Shown: piece by piece, positions 18,119 to 28,018 of the stretch
Layout of the letters: every line of letters starts with the position of its first letter
Position numbering within the stretch: the first letter of the stretch is position 1
Source of the DNA: Bacillus infantis
Lineage (GTDB): Bacteria; Bacillota; Bacilli; Bacillales; Cytobacillaceae
NCBI RefSeq assembly: GCF_020171945.1
Contig: NZ_JAIVAP010000022.1
Location: 1 to 64,000, forward strand
Direction: 5' to 3'
Length of the DNA stretch: 64,000 bases
Position numbers and translations under genes: made by a program
The notes under the pieces: model-generated
What the model was told of the DNA's origin: nothing
The model's database searches: none
Seen by the model: the letters and a program-made list of their open reading frames with translations, nothing else

Positions 18119-19096
18119 TTATTGGTGATCAATCTCTTTTACTAACCAGCGATCCTCTTCCTTGGTGGCAGTTAAATGATAAGGATAGACAACTTGGGCT
18201 TTCGATTGATTCTCAACAAAGACAACATCCACAAAAATATCAAAATTGCTCTTATCCTGGCCTTCTTTGACTATGAATTTTTTCACTTCTTGAAAAGTCA
18301 TGATGCCATTCATGGATTGAACATCATTTTCTTTAACATAATAAGACAACTCTTGAGGAGTACCGGTTGTATAAACTTTAAAGAAGGTGTCGAGGAATGT
18401 TTTTACTTCCTCCTGAAGTTCTGAATCACTAACCTCCCCCTCTTCATTAAGGTTTATGTCAGCAGCTAACACGGGCTTTGTTGGCTTAGAAATAAAGTAT
18501 GGAACTTTATTAACGACAAACGATTGGCCATCTGTCTTGACAGGAACGACAAAATATTTTTCATATGGTCCTGCTTTCTCTTCCTTTGCTTTTGGCGGCT
18601 CCTTCTTTTCCTTTTTCGCTGCCTCTACAGCCTTTGGGTCTGGAGGTGTTACTTTTGACAATCCGTGCAGAATGCGAAGCGTGACTAGCGCTGAATCTGC
18701 ACCTGTCTCTTCTACTTTCCAAATTTGAGACTTTGCCAGCTTACTATTCCATTGCATGCCTTCAAAAGCTAACCCAGCTTGTTCATCTAATCCACTGGCA
18801 AGGAATGGCGATAAACGTTCCACCCTGCTCTGCTTGGCTTTATCCGTATTCTCCCAATCAAAATAATGGACCACAAAATTTTCGGCGAATGTCTGGCCGC
18901 CTTCACCAGCTGCAAGATTAACTTTCTTTACTTCTTCTTTTGGCTGTGTATCTGCCTCAGTCGAGCCTGCCCCAGCATTGCCTACTCGAACAATGGCAAC
19001 AACCGAAAGGAACAACACGAGCGTAAATCCTGTCCAAAAAGCACCTTTTATCAACTTCTTCCTGAATACCGTTTTCGGATATTCACGCTTTTTCAT
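18119..19096 (-). CDS. tcpC: TcpC-family conjugation protein (VirB8-like)
   Basis: A 325-residue bitopic membrane protein: a basic N-terminus, one membrane segment (GFTLVLFLSVVAIVRV, about residues 20-36), then two NTF2-like extracellular domains separated by a lysine/glutamate-rich spacer. The C-terminal half (SELQEEVKTFLDTFFKVYTT) is typical of TcpC/ConG. TcpC forms trimers at the membrane and is required for efficient transfer. The gene sits at the expected place upstream of TcpD-TcpE-VirB4. Confidence 0.88.
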   Translation of the reverse strand: MKKREYPKTVFRKKLIKGAFWTGFTLVLFLSVVAIVRVGNAGAGSTEADTQPKEEVKKVNLAAGEGGQTFAENFVVHYFDWENTDKAKQSRVERLSPFLASGLDEQAGLAFEGMQWNSKLAKSQIWKVEETGADSALVTLRILHGLSKVTPPDPKAVEAAKKEKKEPPKAKEEKAGPYEKYFVVPVKTDGQSFVVNKVPYFISKPTKPVLAADINLNEEGEVSDSELQEEVKTFLDTFFKVYTTGTPQELSYYVKENDVQSMNGIMTFQEVKKFIVKEGQDKSNFDIFVDVVFVENQSKAQVVYPYHLTATKEEDRWLVKEIDHQ

Positions 19097-19108
19097 GCTT
19101 GCCCTCCT

Positions 19109-19444
19109 TTACTTCATCATCTCGTTCATCGCCTGTTTTCTGCGCTCTTTTTTCTTGGCTTCTTCTCCTAGCGCCCAAACAGCAATGCAAACAAAGATGA
19201 ATAAGCCGATAGTAGCCCAGATTCCATGTTCAGCGTAAAAAAATTTCACCCACCCTATTACATCTTCTGCCGCTTCTGCAAACGGAGGGTACTGATTGTA
19301 CGCAAATTGAAACAGGAAATAGCCCAGCAATATGATTAATGCGAATATTAAGAAAACTCCGAGCAGTCTTTTGCCAAAAGAGAGCAACATTTCTTTAAGG
19401 GTACTATCAGATGATGGGGAACCACGCTTAACCTTATAGCCCAA
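19109..19444 (-). CDS. Small two-span membrane protein of the transfer operon
   Basis: A 111-residue protein with two membrane segments (LLGVFLIFALIILLGYFLFQ and IWATIGLFIFVCIAVWALG) and a basic C-terminus. It starts at TTG 19444; the near-perfect ribosome site AAAGGAGGTGAT just before leaves little doubt. Family not recognised. By position and size it could be a pilin-like or scaffold subunit. Confidence 0.7.
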   Translation of the reverse strand: MGYKVKRGSPSSDSTLKEMLLSFGKRLLGVFLIFALIILLGYFLFQFAYNQYPPFAEAAEDVIGWVKFFYAEHGIWATIGLFIFVCIAVWALGEEAKKKERRKQAMNEMMK

Positions 19445-19488
19445 ACTTTATCACCTCCTTTCATGGATTTACAAAAAATTACATTATT

Positions 19489-20379
19489 CTATTCTATACG
19501 TTTATACAAGCTGTAAAGTTTCTCTGGATCACTAGAATTAGACGATTTCCAAATAGTACCATACGGAGTGGATATAACATCATCATACGTGGCAAAAAGT
19601 AGTGATCCGCCAATCTTTTCTAACTCTCTCGAATCAGCTTTTTTCGCATTGAGCATTAACTGATTTCGTTCTGTCTCATTGTTTGAAACAAAGAGCACAC
19701 GAACGATTCTGATAGCTTCCCCGAATATAGCATCATTTTTGAAGGTTCCTTTTCTCACATACTCGTTGTAACGCCGTACCTTATTCATGGTCACATCAAT
19801 TCGCTGCCGGCTTCTTTCTAGCTCAACTAAAAATAGAATTTGTACTTTCTGTTCATTCACTGTACGCTCCAAAACAAAAGCTCCATCCGGACGAATCACA
19901 GTTGTTGAAGACTGGCGATCCTTCCCCTGTTTATCCTTCGAAACTTCACCATAATTCCGAAAGGCTCTCCTTTCAGAAAAATATTCTTTGAAAGTAAACA
20001 ATTCATCTTCACTGGAAGCGTAAGCTGCCTGAATATGTGACATCCTGAGTGAATGGAAAACATAGGTTGGGGTTCGCTGCGTCCAGCGCGCATCCCAATC
20101 AGCTTCGCCTAAAATCTCTTTCGCCTCTTGGACCCCTTTGGTATCCAGGGTATACACCAGCCTGTCATTCCCTCTTGTAGTTGCTTTTGCGACCGGGAAG
20201 GACTTTATATACCCCTCTCCTTCTAACGCCTTCATTTGACGCGATATCCACGCTCTGGAGTATGGTTTTCCGTCAGCATGAACAAATATATATTTTTCGA
20301 GATACTCCACATCTGCAAATACAAGATCATGTAATGAAACGAATAGTTGTTCCTCGATTTCTCCAATTCTTTTGACCAT
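19489..20379 (-). CDS. Replic_Relax-family protein, candidate relaxase/processing factor
   Basis: A 296-residue protein with an N-terminal winged-helix region (SRAWISRQMKALEGEGYIKS) and the central PTYVFHSLRMSHIQAAY and LFLVELERSRQRIDVTM segments typical of the replication-relaxation family (PF13814). Members lie next to the coupling ATPase in many Bacillus conjugative plasmids and are thought to act on the transfer origin. No classical three-histidine relaxase gene is visible in the window, so this is the best local candidate for oriT recognition. Start ATG 20379 follows AGGAGGATTACTG. Confidence 0.75.
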   Translation of the reverse strand: MVKRIGEIEEQLFVSLHDLVFADVEYLEKYIFVHADGKPYSRAWISRQMKALEGEGYIKSFPVAKATTRGNDRLVYTLDTKGVQEAKEILGEADWDARWTQRTPTYVFHSLRMSHIQAAYASSEDELFTFKEYFSERRAFRNYGEVSKDKQGKDRQSSTTVIRPDGAFVLERTVNEQKVQILFLVELERSRQRIDVTMNKVRRYNEYVRKGTFKNDAIFGEAIRIVRVLFVSNNETERNQLMLNAKKADSRELEKIGGSLLFATYDDVISTPYGTIWKSSNSSDPEKLYSLYKRIE

Positions 20380-20390
20380 CAGTAATCCTC

Positions 20391-23012
20391 CTACACCAAC
20401 AAATCATCAATGCTGATCTCTTTTTTCTTTTCATCCGAATCCCTCTCTTCTCGATCATCAAGCTGATTTAAAATCTCATTAGGGTCTTTTTCAAATTCCG
20501 CTTGCATCTGATCTTCGTTTAACAAGGAATGTTCCACTGTGCTTTCTCCTGCTGTTCTTTCGGATTCTTCATATTCCACTCCTTCCACTTTACTCAAATG
20601 TTCTTTTCCTATCAATACATGACCGTCTTTAGATTGATCCTCAATAGTTTCAATTGCAGCAGCAGCTTTTTCTCTCCCTGCCTCGGCAACTTCTTCGAAC
20701 ACCAGTACTGAATCAAATTCATGGGTACCTCCTCTTTCTTGCTCGGCTAATTCAGGTTCCAAAAAATAAGGAAGCGCTTTCACCTCATGCTCCATGGCTT
20801 CATCAATTGTCCGTTTTTTCATTTCAGGGATAGATCTTTCATAAAGGGCAGCTCCAGGAGCCTTCATCCGAAGTAAGAAAGGACGAGTTCGCTCATTGGC
20901 CACCTGCATTCTCATATAACCATGAAACGGCTCAATATTAAGATAATCACTATCTTTTAAAACCTCTGATGGCATCGAGCGATTGACAGCCTGGGCATCC
21001 TCCGGGTTCCCTAACCTTAGTGAAACAAAGGTTCCGAAGTTCCGAAAGATGGCATCCGATACTTCGGAAGGCACTTGCCCTTTCAAGCCTTGCATACCAA
21101 GTATGATAGACGTTTTATATTTCCGGAGTTCGGAGGCAAAGGATTCTATTGCATCTGTGCTATGTTCCATCAAAGTGGGGGCTTCATCAACCATGACAAA
21201 ATGATAAGGCAATTGATCTCGTTCTGCAGCAGGGGTATCAGCCCTGCTTTTTCCTGCAAGCTCGGCAAAAGTCAGACACATAGATCCAATTAGCTTCTTT
21301 TCATCACTTGTTAGTTCAGACAAATCCAAAAGAGTGATTCGGCCCTGATCCATACTTTCGCGGAAGCGCAGTCCATTGGTTTGAGCCCGCAGCATTTTTC
21401 CCAAAACTCCCGATAAAGTAATCTTTCTTAACTTATTAAGCGTGGAATTGGTTTTTTGCTGAAGCTCCCGGTCCTGAAGCCCCTGTAAATTCGAGAAATA
21501 CAGATATAGATCGTTTTCTATGGGATCTTCTCTATTCAATCTTTCAAGAACACTTTCACGATAATCCGGGTCGCTCAATATCCTCTGTAGATTCGGCAAA
21601 CTCGCTTCCCCTATTCGCTGCAGCGCAATGCCCCCATTAAGAAAGTTATCATCTATGTTCGGACCCCAAAAATCCTTCCATGTACGTTTTAAAACATCTG
21701 CAACTGTTTGAGCAATTTTATCCTCACTTGTCGTAAAGTCCACATCATAAACATTGAAGGGAATCTCACCTTCAGAGAACTTTATATATCGGACCAGATG
21801 CTGTTTTTCAGGAGGAATCCTAGCTGCAATGTCCTGGCATAGATCACCGTGAGGATCTATCACTGTCCCGCCAATTGCATTTCCTGCGCCATCAAGATTG
21901 ATTAAATCCTCCACCAAGTTATACATAGCTGTCGATTTCCCCATCCCCGACATTCCAATAAATGCTGCATGATACCGTAATGTACCAAGATCAAACATGA
22001 CAGGATGGTTCTGGCCATGATAACTGTGCGTACCAAGTGGAATCGCTAGATTAGGATCAAATGATGCCTGTTTCACTTCTTTAGGTAAAGGGGTAAATCG
22101 CATTTTCAGCCTGTTTAACTTATTATTTTGAACCCTTTCACTAGGTAGCCTCATAATGGCAGCCATTTCTTCAGTTCCTAAAACAACATGCTTTTTCTTT
22201 CTCTCCATTGAATAAATCCGTTTACGAAACTCCCACCTAAACAAAGGACGGATAGTACGGAACCACCACCACTCACGACCATATAGCTGATTCAGGCGCC
22301 CACTGGAGAATGTACCAATGGAACCTTTCGCACTTTTTATTAACAACTTTGCATCCTTCTGATCCTGGCCAAATGCAACGACCTTTATTCCAAGCCGCGA
22401 CAATGATCTAGTCGATTTGCCTTCAATAGCTGACAGATAAAGCTCATTGTCCTTTTCAAGCGTTTCATCCCTTTCCCCCTGCTTATGAAACTGGCGAACA
22501 ATACCTCTAAAACTTTTCTCTGTTCCATAAGCTGGCTTAATAAGAAATTGCATATGGATCTCCTGGTCATCCCCTAAACTATCAAGAAACTCAATTAACT
22601 CTGCCTGCGTATCAACCACTTCGTTATGATAAGTTTTAATCGGGACAGTCCAGTGGCTTTCAGTGAACAGCTTGGTTCCAGCATGAGGACGGGAAAAATC
22701 AATGGTATGGTCCTGAACTTCAGAAATTTCTACTCCCGGATGCTCAGCGTAAAACTTACTTTTAAACGCATTTCCAACATGTTCATCCGGAACCCATACA
22801 AAGAACCGAATATCGTTCTTAGTCGCAACAATCTCCCAGCTAATCCATTCCTGCTTTATCATTCTCCTGTACCACGGACGCTGCAAAAAGCTTAACATTG
22901 TCGCCCAGGCTGTCTCATCTTTAAAATACAAAATCTTAGAATCCATCGTTGTCTTCAGCTCATAAACTTTCCCTTCGCTAGGTATCAAAAACGGCAACAA
23001 ATGGAACCTCAA
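20391..23012 (-). CDS. Type IV coupling ATPase (VirD4/TraG-like)
   Basis: A 873-residue DNA-translocating ATPase that links the relaxosome to the secretion channel. The N-terminal 320 residues include a VirB4-like membrane-proximal region. Walker A GMSGMGKST lies near residue 357 and Walker B HFVMVDEAPTLM near residue 607. The acidic C-terminal tail (residues 770-873, including EERDSDEKKKEISIDDLLV) may bind the relaxase. The TTG start at 23012 is preceded by GAGGAGGGTGAG. It is the first gene of the transfer operon. Confidence 0.88.
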   Translation of the reverse strand: MRFHLLPFLIPSEGKVYELKTTMDSKILYFKDETAWATMLSFLQRPWYRRMIKQEWISWEIVATKNDIRFFVWVPDEHVGNAFKSKFYAEHPGVEISEVQDHTIDFSRPHAGTKLFTESHWTVPIKTYHNEVVDTQAELIEFLDSLGDDQEIHMQFLIKPAYGTEKSFRGIVRQFHKQGERDETLEKDNELYLSAIEGKSTRSLSRLGIKVVAFGQDQKDAKLLIKSAKGSIGTFSSGRLNQLYGREWWWFRTIRPLFRWEFRKRIYSMERKKKHVVLGTEEMAAIMRLPSERVQNNKLNRLKMRFTPLPKEVKQASFDPNLAIPLGTHSYHGQNHPVMFDLGTLRYHAAFIGMSGMGKSTAMYNLVEDLINLDGAGNAIGGTVIDPHGDLCQDIAARIPPEKQHLVRYIKFSEGEIPFNVYDVDFTTSEDKIAQTVADVLKRTWKDFWGPNIDDNFLNGGIALQRIGEASLPNLQRILSDPDYRESVLERLNREDPIENDLYLYFSNLQGLQDRELQQKTNSTLNKLRKITLSGVLGKMLRAQTNGLRFRESMDQGRITLLDLSELTSDEKKLIGSMCLTFAELAGKSRADTPAAERDQLPYHFVMVDEAPTLMEHSTDAIESFASELRKYKTSIILGMQGLKGQVPSEVSDAIFRNFGTFVSLRLGNPEDAQAVNRSMPSEVLKDSDYLNIEPFHGYMRMQVANERTRPFLLRMKAPGAALYERSIPEMKKRTIDEAMEHEVKALPYFLEPELAEQERGGTHEFDSVLVFEEVAEAGREKAAAAIETIEDQSKDGHVLIGKEHLSKVEGVEYEESERTAGESTVEHSLLNEDQMQAEFEKDPNEILNQLDDREERDSDEKKKEISIDDLLV

Positions 23013-23847
23013 ACAGCCTCACCCTCCTCTAAATATTCTCAATAAATTCATGAAATTATCAATTACACTACCGACAATTAACAACTAACACCATCTTTCC
23101 AACTCAGAACTCCTACATTAACATTATCTTCTCTCTATACAAATCACTGGAACTTATCCCTTGAACTTTACTCTTTTACTCACTTGAACTCACTCTCTTG
23201 AACTTACTTACTCTCTCTTACACTCACTTACTTACTTACTTACTTACTCACTACTCTCTACTTACACTTACTTACCACACACACTCACTTACTCTCTAAC
23301 TTACTACTCACTACTCCCCCCACCACTATATATCATTTGAAATCAGGTAAGTGGGTTAAATATCTAAGGTCCTGCCAAATAGTCACGGATTAACGCTCTC
23401 CCGATCCGTGACCATTTGGCAGGACCGGCCCCGGTTTGAACACCTAAAGCAGTAAATTAGATATTAAAAGTAATGAATAGTATTAATTAACAATTAGTTC
23501 AATATCTATTTGTCTCTATATTAACAGTTTGGGAATAATATACAACATGACACAGGTCCCATTTTTTAGGAGGTTGAGAATATACATTTGTACTAATATT
23601 GAAAACTAATACAACTACAAAAACCTGGCGAATGAAAGATATTAATTGAATCTTTGTTACTCAAAAAAATAAGGTTTCTATCCAGCACCTGTAAGGATCA
23701 CATTAAAGGACTATTAAAACATTAAAATACAACCAGAACTCCAAGACATTCAATTAATGATAATAATTCTAAAAAATATATATTAAACAGTTACAAGATC
23801 AGAGCCAGGAAAAGGATACTATAGATATGTATTGGCAGACTGGCTCA
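23013..23847. other. Noncoding region before the transfer operon; strand-skewed repeats
   Basis: No gene. From about 23150 to 23330 the plus strand is made almost only of C, T and A in short repeats of ACTTACTT and ACTCACTC, so the minus strand is a G/A-rich track. It is followed by the long inverted repeat at 23368-23426. Such composition, lying upstream of transfer genes, is common at transfer origins. The rest (23450-23847) is AT-rich with nothing recognised. Confidence 0.6.
23368..23426. repeat. 23-bp inverted repeat, candidate oriT
   Basis: The arms at 23368-23390 and 23404-23426 (starting GGTCCTGCCAAAT, ending TTTGGCAGGACC) match at 22 of 23 positions around a 13-nt spacer (TAACGCTCTCCCG). 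No T run follows, so it is not a standard terminator. Its position between the coupling/relaxation genes and the primase gene suits a relaxase-binding hairpin. The role is inferred. Confidence 0.65.
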
Positions 23848-25398
23848 TTAACCGGACCTTGATAAAGGCTGCGATTCAGACCGGAGCAGCTTGCCCATTT
23901 CAGCGTGCAGCAAACTATCGAGCGCAGGGAATTCTAATGGCTTGCCTCCAGGGAAGTGATAAGGATTAGGCAGCAGTTCAGAAAATGACAGTTGAGCCTG
24001 CTGGATCTGCTTCCTCCGCAAATGAAGCAAATACTTGAAAACCATGCTCCGGCTGCTAATTTTCGTAATCGCTCCCCTTCCTCGTCCACTAGTGCGTTTT
24101 ACAATCCTTTTCGAGCGTTTAATCACTTCTTTAAGAGAAGATACGGCCAGTCCGAATGTTTTGGCAAGCATAGTCAAAGAAGCCTCTAAAAACGGCTTTT
24201 CAGGGCTTAAGTGTTTTTGAATATATGTTAGAATGTCCTCTTCCCATTCTTTGTAATGAGACCTTTCACGAACCTCCCGGTCTTTCTTGAATTTATACCA
24301 TCCTTCCCGGCCTTGAAATTTTGCCTTTCCATCTGTCCATAGAGTAAGCAAGTTTTCGGCATACGATCGCTTTACGCCTTTGTATTTGCCGGAATAGGCA
24401 CTTTTTAATATCCGTTCAAATTCTTGTTTCAACAATGGTTGTGATAAGCGGCTATTAAATTCATCCAGTTCATCATAGGCGTCTTCAAATGCCCTTCCAC
24501 TGGCATAATTGGCCAAGGCGAGTGTCATAATGGCGTTGTTTCGGCTCGCACTATGGTAACCTTGTTGAATGTCTCGAGCGTGAATGAGGGCATGGTACCA
24601 GTCTGTTTGCGTATAAACCCATTCCTTACCGTTCGGGTTTTGCACCAGCTGCAGGAAAGCACCCTTTTCCTGTTCTTCAAATTGTTTTGACCAGGAAATC
24701 AGCTGCACAGTATTTGCTGGCTGATCGTAGAAGTCCAAAATATTGTCTTCTGATGGAATACGGTAAAAGCCGAAAGGTGTGCAATTCAAATCAAGCGGTA
24801 TATATTTCAATAAAGCTTTCCGGATATTATCAGACAAACGTTCTGCTACCCTTAAAGACTTGTAATCTTTTTGTTTATGAATGTAAAAAGGCGATTCCAG
24901 GACAAAGAAGCACTGAAACCCTCTTGGTGTTTCCACAAGTAGGTTGGGCCGCGGAAGACCTATCTCCTCGCAGCCTAAATACAGTGCATAAAGATCAACT
25001 TCTTTTGTATCGATGTCAAAACCTATGACATTGATCTGCTTAAGATTTTCTCGCACATGTCCTTTAATGATGCGCTTCTTAAAATCATAATAAGTGCCTC
25101 CGCGGTATGTATTAGGCGTCCAGTGGGTCAAATGCCGGTATTTATCCCTTAGCGCTTCATACGAAGTAATGATATACCCTTTTCCTTCTGCAAGTTCGGC
25201 TTTTGAAGGTGATACAAAGACCGCTCCTTTTCGGAGCGGATTCATTTCTTGCTCTGTCTTGCAGGATTGTATTCTATGTATAGGTTCTCTGGATCCTCTC
25301 TGCTTATACATGTGCAGGCTGTTATGTGTCATGAATTGCATAATTTCGACAGGAGAAATAACGGTCTTTGCAGCCATGCTATTTGTAGCATTGGTCAA
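23848..25398 (-). CDS. AEP-type primase / replication protein with PriCT-1 domain
   Basis: A 516-residue protein. A DxD metal motif sits in VIGFDIDTKEVD (about residue 126), followed by the RGFQCFFVLESP and NCTPFGFYRIPSED segments of archaeo-eukaryotic primase-like plasmid proteins. A PriCT-1 helical domain (SASRNNAIMTLALANYASGR) follows at about residues 280-345, and then a basic C-terminal helix-turn-helix-like part. It is transcribed away from the iteron region and the Rep gene, so it probably makes primers for plasmid replication or for the transferred strand. Confidence 0.8.
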   Translation of the reverse strand: MTNATNSMAAKTVISPVEIMQFMTHNSLHMYKQRGSREPIHRIQSCKTEQEMNPLRKGAVFVSPSKAELAEGKGYIITSYEALRDKYRHLTHWTPNTYRGGTYYDFKKRIIKGHVRENLKQINVIGFDIDTKEVDLYALYLGCEEIGLPRPNLLVETPRGFQCFFVLESPFYIHKQKDYKSLRVAERLSDNIRKALLKYIPLDLNCTPFGFYRIPSEDNILDFYDQPANTVQLISWSKQFEEQEKGAFLQLVQNPNGKEWVYTQTDWYHALIHARDIQQGYHSASRNNAIMTLALANYASGRAFEDAYDELDEFNSRLSQPLLKQEFERILKSAYSGKYKGVKRSYAENLLTLWTDGKAKFQGREGWYKFKKDREVRERSHYKEWEEDILTYIQKHLSPEKPFLEASLTMLAKTFGLAVSSLKEVIKRSKRIVKRTSGRGRGAITKISSRSMVFKYLLHLRRKQIQQAQLSFSELLPNPYHFPGGKPLEFPALDSLLHAEMGKLLRSESQPLSRSG

Positions 25399-25545
25399 GT
25401 GTCACACCCTCTTTTTCATTCGATTAGTACCGGTCCATGTAGTTTTCCGAAATCTTCGAAACATACTATGTGTTAGATTTTGTTGAAACTAGTATATCGA
25501 AATCGTTTTTTGAAAAAGGATGCTCTCTAAGAGAAATGCACCAAA

Positions 25546-25583
25546 AAAAAAAGGCCCTCGAAGCCTAGAGCTCCAAGGGCTGA
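25546..25583 (-). terminator. Terminator in the primase leader (possible copy-control attenuator)
   Basis: On the minus strand GCCCT...AGGGC closes a hairpin followed by a run of ten T. It lies about 150 bases upstream of the primase start, on the same strand, inside the origin region. A terminator there would stop transcripts arriving from the iterons, or act as an attenuator or small-RNA end. Confidence 0.65.
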
Positions 25584-25610
25584 AAAAAAAGTTTCATTTT
25601 TTTTATTATG

Positions 25611-25800
25611 CAGGTTCCGCTCAACTTTCCTCAAAAAAATTACATAATGGTGCATTTTTTCCGTTCTCATATTTTTAAAAATTTCTAACAAACCCACTAA
25701 TATCAAGGTTTATAAGAAGACATACATTTAGTGATAGTAGACAGGTTCCGCTCAACTAAATGTTTTCTGGTGCATTTTTGACATACAGGTTCCGCTCAAC
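25611..25800 (+). repeat. Iteron family A (CAGGTTCCGCTCAAC)
   Basis: Three exact copies of CAGGTTCCGCTCAAC at 25611-25625, 25742-25756 and 25786-25800, each followed by an AT-rich tail; a degenerate copy, CAGGTTCTGCAC, occurs near 25900. Repeats of this kind next to a Rep gene are typical initiator-binding sites. Confidence 0.85.
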
Positions 25801-26185
25801 TTTGATTTTTCCTTCTAAACTGCAACAATCAGTGTGGTAACCTCTTGATTCCTCTTGGAATCCAATTAAACGTTGAAAGCAATAGTATTTCATACTCCAC
25901 AGGTTCTGCACATATTTTGCACCATAATAATAATTGGTGCTTTTATATTTTTAAAGGCTCCTACAATAAAGCGTAAATATATTAATATTTTTATAGTTCT
26001 GTGTTTGTTATAAAATGAATCAGTATTATTGAATGGTGCATTTTCAAATACTGATGCGTAACCTGTGCAGTATTTGGTGCATTTCATCCCAAATAATCAT
26101 GATTTATTGCTATAATGATTATCACGTGGTGCATTTTAATATGAATACTATTCCGTTATCTTATTTCAGAAAGGATGTCTCGCTA

Positions 26186-28018
26186 ATGAAATATGAGGAT
26201 TTACCTGACCATCTGACTCTGAACTATGAATATTTAAAGATGTCTATTTTCGAAGAAGTAAAATACCTATTTCAGGATCGTCCATACATACTGAATGAAT
26301 GGAGAAAAGAAGCTTATGGGCTGTCGGAAGAAGAGATGATAAAGCAGGCTCCTGGTAAATCTATGAAAGCAAGTTTGCGGGCTTTGTACTTTCTTTTTAC
26401 ACAGACTCTATACTCAGAAAAGCGAATTACAAAAAAAATGATTCGGGAAGCAGTCAGTCGATACCAGGAGACCATAAAAATCTTGTTGACAGAGCATTTA
26501 ATAAAAGAGTTTCCCGAATATGAAATTAAAAGAAGCATGAATAAGGAGAAGATTGACGAGGCTCTCGAACGGGATTTTATCTATGGCAGCATGGATATTG
26601 ACTATCACTTGATGAGAGACATCGTGACGAAAAAAAAAGAATTTAAAGAAGTTGAACCTGGATATTTAACAAGTGAAATTATTGATAATCGAGGCAATGT
26701 CAGAGGACTTGCTGAACTCAGGCCGTTTCAATCGCACTTGACTGGAGTAGCCAAAGACCAGCAGGCGATGTGGCTTGAAATGATAGAATCCACATTAAGT
26801 TCCTTGGATGAAATGACAGCCGATTTGTTCGATTTAATTACATACCTTTGGATGGTTTCCCCAAAAACAAATGACGGCTTTATTGAATTTCACAGCAACG
26901 ATGCTCTACGCCTCAGGAACGTTAAAAAACGAACCTCTAAAGGAAGAGAATTAGATTTCCGAGAGGAAGACCGTTTTAATATTATGAAACGTGTGGCTGC
27001 CCTTTCTAGCATATGGGTTTCTTTAGGTGAACAAAAAGTCAAGGTTATTAATACTGCAGAAATACAAGATAATGAACTCTATAAGTTCAAAGACTTTCAA
27101 AAGATGTTTGAAATTGGGAAAATTAGAGTAGCTTACGATAAAAAGACAGGTGAAGCAAAAGGGATTTATGCCGTTCAGGTAAAACCGACATCTATTCTAA
27201 CGCCTTACTTAGTCGGCCCTAACCAATCCATTGGTATTTTAGACCTTAAAGTTTTTCAATACAGCCATTTTACTCAACGAGAACAGAAGCGTCTAGCAAG
27301 GTATCTAAACTTCCAGTGGAAAATCAGAACCATCAAGCGATCTCTCCAGCAGCCATTTAAAGTATCAACGCTGCTAAAAGTAATGGACATTTCATCACGT
27401 TATAATGGAGTGCAAATTAGGGATAAATTTGAAACCATATTAGATGAGCTGCAAAAAGATGAAGTTATTAAGAACTGGGCATATTCGGAAGAAGTCAATG
27501 AAACCAAGGTTGGAAAAAAAGGATGGATCAATCAATACTGGTCTAAACTCAGTGTAACCATCTTACCAACGGATATGGTAGTGGAGGAAAATCAAAAAAA
27601 CCTAGGGCTTTATAAAAGCCCTCAAATTGACGAAAGAATCATTCAATCAATTAAGCAGATAAGCCAGTCGGATTCTTTCCCTGCGTTTTATGCTTCCTCC
27701 TTCTACTCTGACAGCAAAGAACAACCCTCTAAAGGTATGGAAGCAAACATGGAGGTTGTGGACTTAAATAAAGAAATTAAAATGAGTGCTAGATTTGAAC
27801 AGCAGTCCTTTCACTTTGTAGAAAATCTGCAAAATGTTAGCTTGACTCCAGAAACAATGAAAGAAACGATCGATTCTTTAGGAATTAGCATACGTCAAGC
27901 AGCCGGAGAAATGGGTATTGCCCATACAACCCTTTCTCGTTACATACGCAAAGAAAACAAGCGTCAGAACAAAAATAATGACGCTAAGATGCATAATTGG
28001 TTAAAAGAAAAAATCTAA
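26186..28018 (+). CDS. rep: Plasmid replication initiator protein
   Basis: A 610-residue protein directly downstream of two iteron families. The start is placed at ATG 26186 (MKYEDLPDHLTLNY) behind AAAGGATG; a longer frame from 26033 would be translated from the iterons. The N-terminal two-thirds contains winged-helix-like segments (ADLFDLITYLWMVSP, RLARYLNFQWKIRTIKRSLQ). The last 45 residues hold a helix-turn-helix (SIRQAAGEMGIAHTTLSRYI). I cannot tie it to a named Rep family, but the context strongly indicates the origin-binding initiator. Confidence 0.75.
   Translation: MKYEDLPDHLTLNYEYLKMSIFEEVKYLFQDRPYILNEWRKEAYGLSEEEMIKQAPGKSMKASLRALYFLFTQTLYSEKRITKKMIREAVSRYQETIKILLTEHLIKEFPEYEIKRSMNKEKIDEALERDFIYGSMDIDYHLMRDIVTKKKEFKEVEPGYLTSEIIDNRGNVRGLAELRPFQSHLTGVAKDQQAMWLEMIESTLSSLDEMTADLFDLITYLWMVSPKTNDGFIEFHSNDALRLRNVKKRTSKGRELDFREEDRFNIMKRVAALSSIWVSLGEQKVKVINTAEIQDNELYKFKDFQKMFEIGKIRVAYDKKTGEAKGIYAVQVKPTSILTPYLVGPNQSIGILDLKVFQYSHFTQREQKRLARYLNFQWKIRTIKRSLQQPFKVSTLLKVMDISSRYNGVQIRDKFETILDELQKDEVIKNWAYSEEVNETKVGKKGWINQYWSKLSVTILPTDMVVEENQKNLGLYKSPQIDERIIQSIKQISQSDSFPAFYASSFYSDSKEQPSKGMEANMEVVDLNKEIKMSARFEQQSFHFVENLQNVSLTPETMKETIDSLGISIRQAAGEMGIAHTTLSRYIRKENKRQNKNNDAKMHNWLKEKI

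Larger units (their letters stand above)
25534..26136 (+). repeat. Iteron family B (TGGTGCATTT)
   Basis: TGGTGCATTT occurs at 25648, 25768, 26034, 26075 and 26127 on the plus strand, and inverted (AAATGCACCA) at 25534. Near-copies flank 25916-25943. Some lie within 60 bases of the Rep start and would overlap its promoter, so they may serve both origin binding and autoregulation. Confidence 0.85.

Noticed and set aside
23150-23330. CRISPR-like or VNTR array
   Set aside because: The short ACTT/ACTC repeats have no fixed repeat-spacer pattern; better read as strand-skewed simple repeats near oriT.
25094-25486. 130-residue plus-strand ORF opposite the primase gene
   Set aside because: Antisense shadow of a conserved coding region.
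26033-26185. Upstream extension of the Rep ORF (51 extra codons)
   Set aside because: It runs through three iterons, has no ribosome site and a Cys/Ile/Tyr-rich, non-protein-like composition; ATG 26186 has AAAGGATG.
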